In this document: one piece after another, positions 55,828 to 64,000 of the stretch
Layout: each line of letters starts with the position of its first letter
Position numbering within the stretch: the first letter of the stretch is position 1
Assembly (NCBI RefSeq): GCF_947172395.1
Contig: NC_069093.1
Location: 6,421,561 to 6,485,560 of the forward strand
DNA: 64,000 bases
Origin: Bicyclus anynana
Lineage: Eukaryota; Arthropoda; Insecta; Lepidoptera; Nymphalidae
Direction: 5' to 3'
The notes under the pieces: model-generated
Database searches by the model: none
Seen by the model: only the letters and a program-made list of their open reading frames with translations
Told to the model about the DNA's origin: nothing
Translations under genes and position numbers: made by a program

Positions 55828-58800
55828 AAATTACGATTTTTTATCAAATGCAGGAAAGTTATCATTATAAGAATATGCACGATTTTTAGACGATCTACAA
55901 AATTGCTTTTGAGTTCCTTGAAATATTCATCATTCTTTTTAAAGAATATTTGCCTTACCTTGTTTCCAAAAAGGAAGAAGTTCTGTGTATGTGTTTTTAA
56001 TGTTAAAAATATTCCGTATTCTGCAAATGAAGTTACTTTGCCGTGTATACTTAAACCACTTTAATGTTAATCAATATCACACAGAAATATTACTCATTTA
56101 TAAATGGGTTGTACGGTCAACGATCTTTGCCTGTTTTTTGTGTGGGATAAAAAAAAATACTTGTAGGTATTTAACTCGCATGGGTGTTATTTTTATAAAT
56201 AATGCTTAAAAAAGGGTTTAATTATAAGGATATTATTAATTATAGTCATACGATACGTAACATAAATGCCTTTAGATATAAACTATAGATTATGTGCAAC
56301 AAAACACTTGCTGTATTTTTTTAAATTAATAACTAAAATTTAACTAAATAAAGAAAGGTTTGATGCACATTTTGGATACATCACTGGGACACAATAATCT
56401 TTGTGAATAAATCCTTAGAAATATAAAATTTTCTACAATATTAAGGGCAATAAAAAAGACATAGGTAACATTCTTAATTTTTGGTACATGGTAAATTTAA
56501 TATAAAAAAAACCTTACATTTTTCGTATATTTTGATTAAACTTGGTTGAAGATATTGCTCAAAAGTAATTTATTTATTTAAATCTATTTTTAAATACTGT
56601 TATTAGTTTGTTTTTAATAGGTTAATATTAACCTAATAGTCATTTTTGTTGTTTGCAAGCATAACTGTGTTTTAGAACTTTTATTTAAGTGTAAACAAAT
56701 TATTGTTTGTTTAGTTTTTATTATTTAAAATTAATTAATTTATTTTTTGATATAATTACCTAGCGGGAAAGATATTTCATATCGGAAATGGGAATTATTT
56801 ATTAGTTTAAGGGTAAAAATACATAGAAGGCTGGTGTGCTCAATTATTTATTCGGTGCATGGGACTGATAATATAAAATATAATAATAATTGATATAATA
56901 TAGTGGTTCGCCGTGCATTTATCTATCTTACACCTTGTGAGATGGAAATTTACAATATCAGACTTAACTGATAAACAATAACTGAACTTTTGTAGTGATT
57001 TCTACAAATACATTAGGGGCTGGAGAGTTTCTTGATGCAAGCGCCAGGAATTTGTATACAACTGCATACAAATTCTCAATAACTTTTCGTACAATTCAAA
57101 CCCGAAGTTATTTACATTGTGGCAATCGTATGAAATGAATGAAATGCCAGTGTCGAAAATGATACTTATCTGGGGTGTGATTCCGCTGTTTTATACTCGT
57201 CGACAACATTGAACTTTAATTCTATGGGATGCCAAAAATAAAATGTCACTAACATTGACCTCTTATAATAAAAGGACGCACAATCATGTAGAAAATTTCC
57301 CTTCGAAACTGGCTAATTTTGCTTTGACAGTATTAGAATTATTGGTAAAGAAAATTATACATTTTGCCTTTGAAATATAGTCCAATATTCAATAAAATCC
57401 CAAATTCAGAGCAAATTAAACCTTAAGGATTGGCTTTAAGGTTGAATTTTCACTATGATGCGACTATTTGAATTGAGTGCTAAGAAGTTGTGTTTGGCAC
57501 TCATTGAGTGGGGACGATTTTGGTCGCTGATTGTGCATCCACTTTTTAATAGGAGATAGATGGTCACTAACAATGAAGTTCCCATGGAAATGAGCTAACA
57601 TTGCTGTAACTTGACAGAATACATGGGCTGTTCTAAAATGGTAACACTAAAGGTTAGCACTCGTAAGAGCGGTTACGCAATACACCTGAATCCGTGAAAA
57701 TAGAATCCATCATCCGATTTCTTCCGTCATCTTTGAGTGGTTCTCGGATTCAAATTGGAGATACCTTGGATTTGGATCAGACATCGGATTAATGCGTAAG
57801 CAATATCCAAATAAGATCGGAGCTTTTTATATCCTAATTTTCTTGGATTGAGTTTGTGTGTCACTCTAAATCGATACACGCATTTAGGTTACTTGTACAA
57901 ACAACGCTTAGGCGAGAATTGCCACCGTTGATGCGAGATCCGAGAGCAAATACCTTTGTACAGTTTTTACCATGGTTTTAAGTTTCTTCCTAAACTCCTT
58001 CGGTCACTATGTGAGCTTGGAAAATAATCTAGCAAGTAACTGTTGCTCGCATTCGAGAAACTTTATGCGTAATAGAATTAAGAGCTATCTATAGACTTAC
58101 TAAAAATATTTTTAACGAATAACTGCTGTAACAGTTTTGGAAAATGTCTTTTGAGATTTTTATTTTTAAACCTAAGAAATGATTGCTATATATAAAAACA
58201 ATTTAAAAATATTTTTTGGTAGTATCGAAATGAATACAGTTGTCAAGCGTTGTAAAACAAGCGAATTTACCAAATAATTTGTTAATCTTAAGAGTAAGTA
58301 CACTAATATACTAGTATAGGTACATATTTATGCTGAGACTTTTTTTGCCTTGGGGTCCTTAAGGCTCATAACTCATTAGATCCACCAGGCACATCTCTGC
58401 TTAGAGAGCCATTCAAATGAGGTTTGTGGTCTGAGTTTTCTATTGCTGACCTGACGTGGATAAAAACTCAGGTGTATGTTCTGCCTTAATACGAACGAGT
58501 TTTTACGATACAACAAAACTAAATAACTACTAGTAAAATGTAACTCCTTCAACATTGTATATTGACGTCTAGTAGAAGCTCGTACTATGCTTGATATACT
58601 AATATGTGTATTATGTAATTGTAGGTATGTATTACGGGCTGTAAGAAAATACGAAAAAAATTATATTATTAAAGTTTAGATTTGTACGGGTATTCTATGC
58701 TCAGTGGGAATTTAGCATTAAGGGTAGTTGTTTTAAACAATACGTAGACATTCCAAGTTGTAAACGGAATTTATTTTCATATTTGATTTACTATTACCAT

Positions 58801-59956
58801 TACCTACTATTGTGACCCAAAGTTCAGTTCCTTAATCTCTTTACATTCTCCTCACGCATTTATTGACTAGATTAAGAATTACACAAAAATAGGAAGCTAT
58901 TTGTAATATAATACAATAGTTGGACTGTTCTATAGACGGATTCTGTAATTTATTGTCAGTTTGTGACAAAATTAATCAAATGAAACAGAATAAGTAAGGG
59001 TCAAATCTTACGGAATTCCGTTACGTAAGCCTATGGATACATAATCTTTTTGAAATCTTAATGTTTATTATACTCGATTTGTAAATGATCTGATACATAT
59101 TGTATATTAAACTTATTGGTGGCAAATGTGTTGTTTTATTTAAAAAAACCTGATTGTCTTTAGTTTTTGCAATGTTTTTCTATTTTATTAAATATTAATA
59201 CTTAAACATTGAATATTAATATATTAATTGCATTGCAATGTATTAATAAGTACCTACATTGTAAAAAAATAATATGATACAACAACAAATGCTATTGAAA
59301 TTATAAAATTTCAGTAATTGTTTCTGTGTGTCATACCATAATCGTAAAAGGCTTGTGATGTCCTAAACATATTAGGTAGTAATTTTAATTTAAAAAAAAA
59401 TCATGCATCATTGGACGTACACTATGTAAACAAAAACATTTTTTCTGTTAATATTTGATTCAATCTCTTGTGTAATTTATCTGCTGTGCTTACTCAAACT
59501 GTGCACAAGTTTAAGTGCGTGCGCTATAATGTAGGGACCATTACATTCTTTGCTAGGAACGCATACTCAATGCAAAATAAATAAAACAAAATAATTTACA
59601 TATAAGTATATAATTTATTATTTAAATAGATATTCAGTGTAACAAACAACATTAATTAACAGTGTTAAAGCGTCTTATTAGTAAAAAATATTTATATAAA
59701 ATAATGTCATGTAGGTAATCTCGTTATGAGTTTATCACGTTCTTGATGTACAGTTGAGTCAGGTACGACAAAATCACTGTGACGCTGAAATAAGAAACAA
59801 TGTCCGTGAAATAACTACAATATAAATATGGCACTGCAAAAATAACTGGTTTAGAGTATAGGCCATTAAAACCACAGAACATACAAAACGCAAAGCTGTT
59901 GCTTTAGTAATTCGAGTTATGCACTAGACGTGTCTTACAGTAGAAGATCAGAACTA

Positions 59957-60229
59957 GAAACGACATTTACCCATCTGTTTAATGGATGAAGTGTTATGCG
60001 TTAAAAATATATTCAGAGGCACCGCCCTCTTTAATATGACGCTAGTATATTAAAGTGGGCGGATAATTGTGCCTCAATTTCCTGGCCAAACTATTATAAA
60101 CCATTATTAATTATCATTAATAATAGTTTAAACAAAAGATTTTCAGGCAACCTACTCTCAATAATTTTTAACTTTCTAAAGATGTCATAACATTTTTCAT
60201 CCATTAAACAGATGGGTGAAGGTCGTTTC
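59957..60229. mobile_element. MITE with TA target duplication
   Basis: Inverted ends GAAACGAC then CCATCTGTTTAATGGATGAA (about 45 bp per arm with few mismatches), 273 bp, flanked by TA at 59955-59956 and 60230-60231, as in the Tc1/mariner group. Confidence 0.75.
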
Positions 60230-61150
60230 TAATACGGATCATAGACAACTGACAGTTTGCGAGCGAGGCGATTCGATTACGATAAAGAGCTAACGAAGTG
60301 AGCACTGTGCATGTTTTCATAGGAGTCTATAAATAATTATTGCTTGAGGAGAGTATCTAGCTGGTCTTGTGCGGGGTGGCTTTAATGACCTATGACTCTA
60401 AGTCGAGTATGTCGAAGATAAAAAAGCACATAAGCGTTATCTTCTCTACAGATTCTTTATGAGTAAACAGATCATAAAATCGACTGCAATAAAATTAGGC
60501 TAGAAATAAAGTAAACGGAGTATTCGAATATTTAAATAGGAATATTATTTCATTGGTATATTACTCTTAGATGTAGGTAATCGCTTAATATAGGAATTGT
60601 GTTTATTCAGATAATATCGTAATTGATTCAATTATAAACACCGAGTGAAGCTTAAACAGACGATTTTTCCTTATTGGAAATTTCCTACTCGTTATTCTAT
60701 TGGTTCATTACTATATTTGTATTTTGTTTATGAGTTCAATATAACCAAGACAATATTACTTACATTAAACTCACTTAATTAGATTATAGTGTTATAAAAA
60801 CTAGTTTGTCAACCCATAAAGTTTTTCAAATTGTCTTTGTTGGCTTTACTTTATTCGTTAAACAATTACATTGGTATTAAATACCTAACACATTACGTCT
60901 ACGTATGAGTATTACGTACCTACTTAATCTCAGCTTTATTTTGTTTAAGCAAATCAATCTTGGAAAACAACAAAATTATTGCAAATTTAAACATGAGCCT
61001 CGCTCTATATGACATCAAAGTTGAAGGTGCAATTAGTTTTATTAAAATTTAAACTATCGTTGAGTATTATTCACTAGTAACACTATCTTACTCTAAGTTG
61101 GAACAAGATACTGTTCCAATCAAGATGACATTCAAGAACTAGGTGTAACT

Positions 61151-61342
61151 AGGGTTGCCATTTAAAAAATATAGTATTTTTCAGATTTAACTATAAAAAA
61201 AAATCGACATTTATTTACGACGACACTATTGTATTTGTCAAAAACTAATATTCATAAAGTTTTAAATGAAAATTTTGTTTTGGAAGTACACAGACCCGAA
61301 AAATAGTACAATACTGTGTATTATAAGCCGGTTGGCAACCCT
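61151..61342. mobile_element. MITE with AGGGTTGCCA ends
   Basis: Ends AGGGTTGCCA and TGGCAACCCT, 192 bp, with GTGTAAC on both outer sides (61143-61149 and 61345-61351), a probable 7-8-bp target duplication as in hAT-type elements. Confidence 0.6.
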
Positions 61343-61359
61343 AAGTGTAACCGAACCCT

Positions 61360-61500
61360 CTCTTAACGCGCGCTGCGAGTGGCCGCGCACGCCGTCGTTT
61401 GGATCGTGCTGCGTGGCAAGAACCAGCTAATGACTAAGGGCCCCGTATGGGTTAGAAACAAGTCGGGCATACTCTGTCCTTGTATCATGTGAGTTTTCGT
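61360..61500. other. Unclassified GC-rich segment
   Basis: GC-rich patch (CGCGCTGCGAGTGGCCGCGC, GGGCCCCGTATGGGTTAG) in AT-rich DNA. It resembles a phrase I associate with lepidopteran repeats but cannot place in a family. Confidence 0.3.
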
Positions 61501-62576
61501 CGTGTTTCATAACAAATTAATATGAGTTTTATTTACTTTCAGAGGAGTAAGTAGCTGAAGGAAAAAGAGATTCGATTTGAAATAAAGGAGTTTCAGGCTT
61601 GTATGTCATATAGAGTCGGGTTTTAGAATGGACATTTGCCGTTTGAGATTCCATAACTACAAAATTATTATATAAAAAATATCGGCAAATACAATTCATG
61701 CAAGCATTACTAATAAAGAATAAAAAAGTACTTTCGACCTTAACATAAATAATCTCAAATAGTTTGGGGAAATTAACACTATTTACAATAATGATTATAA
61801 TTTAAAAATTGTACAGGTTGAGAAATGTTCAATTTGTGACATTAGAAAATTGCCATCAATCAGAAAAATAATGTAATTCTTCAATTATCATATAGTGTAT
61901 AATGACTAAAATTAATAGGTTTTACCTATTATTTCAAAATAAATGTAATGAGTAGGTATTCATATTTTGTTTTCATCATCTTCAAGGAATAATTGAATCA
62001 TTATTGATTATTACCAATAAAGTACCTTCATATTTTGTTATTTATTTATAAAGTTAAATATTAATAGTTAAAAGAAGAGATAAGAAAGTTAGTAGTTTTA
62101 TTACAATTTTTCTTTGTGTTAATGTTAAATAAACAATAAACAAAAGGTAAACGTTTTGTTTTTCCTGATGCAAAAAAATATAATCACTTAAATTATTAAT
62201 AGAAGCGGAAAACAACAATTCTTAGTGAAGTGATTCACAAAATTAAATCCAAACAGTACTGCTGGCCTATTCACTAATTTGTTCTTTATTATCAATCTAT
62301 TAAAACAAACATCAAATCAACTGAGAAATGTCATTTACCTACAGTATGATATCCACGAAGGGTTGTCAGTAGGCACCCGATGACATTTGTTACATAGATT
62401 CTCAATTTCGTATATCTATGTCAATTGTCAACTACAAGTAACATACGTTAAAGTTAGTAAATAAGCCTGCTGTAGTGCTTGGTAAAAATAATAACTTTGC
62501 TACAGAACCAAATATTTACATTATAAAGCTTACAAATCCATTTTAGATCAGCCAAATTAATTCTTAAAATAGAAGT

Positions 62577-62849
62577 AAGGTTACAATAATTCCCATGGAG
62601 CTAAAAATTGGTATGAATGTTCAGAATACTATTATCAGTGAATTCTGAAAAGTCCCCATCAATCATAATCATAAGCTAAAAACTCACCGCTTAACTGAAA
62701 AAAAAAACGCGAAAAACCTATTTTTGCAAACTTTCACCATCAAAAATTTTTTGCACAAGGGGGATTGATGGGGACTTTTACAATTCATTTATAATAGTAT
62801 TCTGAACATTCATACCAATTTTTAGCTCTATGGCAATTATTATAACCTT
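62577..62849. mobile_element. Foldback MITE with about 88-bp arms
   Basis: Arms 62577-62664 and 62763-62849 are about 85-90% complementary and share GAGCTAAAAATTGGTATGAA and AGTCCCCATCAATC. 273 bp, non-coding. Confidence 0.8.
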
Positions 62850-62931
62850 CAAAGACTTATTTGACCGGATTATTTTAAACCTCTACCTAAAAGCAAATAA
62901 TAAATCTGTTAACTTATACGTTTTATTTTTT

Positions 62932-62937
62932 TTCATT
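62932..62937 (-). terminator. Candidate poly(A) signal of the repeat-protein gene
   Basis: AATAAA on the minus strand, about 115 nt past the alternative stop (63047) and 240 nt past the first stop. Confidence 0.3.
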
Positions 62938-63178
62938 ATTATTTATATACAATTAAAAAAAAAACAAGAAAGTGCCTGAAATACCAGTAGTGCTCATGCG
63001 AAGAAATAAATTACACCAATACATAAAAGCCTGTTAGTTTTCTGGTTTACCTAACATTCCACCCATAGGACAACGGCATCCTCGTGGTAGCTAAACTGTG
63101 CGGAGCGTAGTTCGGCCTTACATTCCTATTCTGGCTAGGCTGTTGGTTGGTTGGCTGATTCCCTGATGGATAATGTCA

Positions 63179-63927
63179 TTAATTAGAACCCCTATGATTA
63201 GAGCTATAGGAGTTATAATTCGGATTCTCCATTATAGGTCTAGTGTTAAACAATCCGTTCAAACCTCCACCGTTTTTGGATAAATTACCGAGTATGCTGC
63301 CGAAGATGTTTGGTAATCCAGTGCCTCCTTGGGAACTACCACCTCCTTGGCTGCCGAAACTGTTAAAACTGCCCAGTAAACTGTCCAGGGGACCTTTGCC
63401 AGTGTTTGAACTCGATCCGAAAGGATTCGAACCCCCTGTGTTAGAGCCGCGACCGATGTTGTTAAAAGTGTTGTATAAGTTGCTAAGGGTGTCTAGGGCA
63501 CCTTTTCCACCGCTGCCAGAGCTTGGACTGTAGGGATTCGAGCCTCCGTTAGAGGATCCTCCGTAAGGGTTGTTTCCGTATGGGGATGATCCGCCGTAAG
63601 GTGAACCGCCATGGTTGCTACCACCATACGGGGAATTGCCGCCGTAGGGATTACCACCCGGGTTGCTACCACCGTACGGGGAACTACCACCATATGGAGC
63701 GTGACCGCCATAGGGGGAGTTACCACCGTACGGAGATCCACCGTGAGACGAACTTCCACCACCGTAAGGGGAGTTGTCATATGGTGAATTTCCACCATAA
63801 GGAGATCCACTATGAGTATTCGATGGTGGTGCGGGGGCAGGATAGCTTGGTGGTGAGTCAAAGTTTCTGGTGGGAGATTGGGGGGTGGGTTTAGGGACGG
63901 ACGGTTGCGCTGGCTCCGAGTGTGAAC
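63179..63927 (-). CDS. Pro/Gly/Tyr-rich repeat protein, last exon (5' part outside the window)
   Basis: The exon begins at 63927 after the acceptor GGTTACAG, with two bases completing a split codon, and runs 248 whole codons to TAA at 63179-63181. The N-terminal 35 residues are Pro/Ser-rich. About 100 residues follow that are built from SPYGG, NPYGG and GGS units (about 12 PYGG copies), then a Gly/Ser/Asn-rich C-terminal part with two related amphipathic pieces, GALDTLSNLYNTFNNI and GPLDSLLGSFNSFG. Such composition fits a secreted structural or cuticle/eggshell-like protein, but no family is recognised and the signal peptide, if any, is off the window. A 126-nt optional intron (63288-63163) would bypass this stop and add 37 residues (to 63047). 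Confidence 0.7.
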
Positions 63928-64000
63928 CTGTAACCAAAGTAATTTGTTATTAGTGTTTTATATACCTTTCCATAATCTATACTAGAGAATATATTATTAT

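Larger units (their letters stand above)
55828..63046. other. MBOAT7 3' flank and intergenic region
   Basis: Candidate poly(A) signals AATAAA at 56347 and 56406 follow the MBOAT7 stop by 520-580 nt. Three inverted-repeat elements are listed separately. A GC-rich segment (61360-61500) is unclassified. The rest, including 56420-59950, shows no gene or repeat I can support. Confidence 0.55.

Noticed and set aside
63243..63533. Pro/Leu-rich plus-strand ORF and other frames at 63.2-63.9 kb
   Set aside because: Shadows of the repeat-protein exon, created by its low-complexity composition.

Overview
The window looks like nuclear DNA of a moth or butterfly (Lepidoptera). The genes have many small exons with standard GT-AG junctions. 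They sit in AT-rich introns full of Helitrons, tRNA-headed SINEs, RTE- and jockey/CR1-like LINE tails and small inverted-repeat elements of kinds typical of that order. I cannot name the species. All family assignments come from reading the sequence and recalling family motifs; no search was run.

Layout. (1) 1-24,693, plus strand: upstream repeats, a candidate promoter (742-800) and an eight-exon SLC17-type anion transporter, with a possible 13-nt first coding exon and an 11.8-kb first intron. (2) 24,694-33,664: a 9-kb intergenic stretch with foldback elements, Helitrons and a degenerate satellite-like array, but no gene I can support. (3) 33,665-48,214, minus strand: a complete 14-exon RINT1 gene (846 aa), a vesicle-tethering subunit. 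(4) 48,215-48,833: a 619-bp head-to-head gap, probably a shared promoter region. (5) 48,834-55,827, plus strand: a complete seven-exon MBOAT7-type lysophospholipid acyltransferase (490 aa). (6) 55,828-63,046: intergenic DNA with inverted-repeat elements. (7) 63,050-63,927, minus strand: the last exon region of a Pro/Gly/Tyr-rich repeat protein whose 5' part lies beyond the window.

RINT1 acts in Golgi-to-ER transport and MBOAT7 in ER phospholipid remodelling, so the divergent pair shares an ER theme; that link is inference. The transporter and the repeat protein have no evident functional tie to them.

The most unusual feature is RINT1 itself. Three of its exons have neighbouring tandem copies: a nearly identical five-copy 187-bp array over exon 9, and two older, decayed triplications at exons 7 and 11. 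A (GAT)n tract of about 200 bp also runs straight into the exon 13 splice acceptor. Other items worth checking are a Helitron nested in a Helitron with undisturbed empty sites in the same window, a SINE nested in a SINE with a 12-bp target duplication, a minisatellite-bearing Helitron family, three perfect foldback palindromes, a decayed hammerhead-ribozyme-like motif, and a phase-compatible 126-nt intron that would remove the stop codon of the repeat protein. I found no sign of a wholly new gene system.
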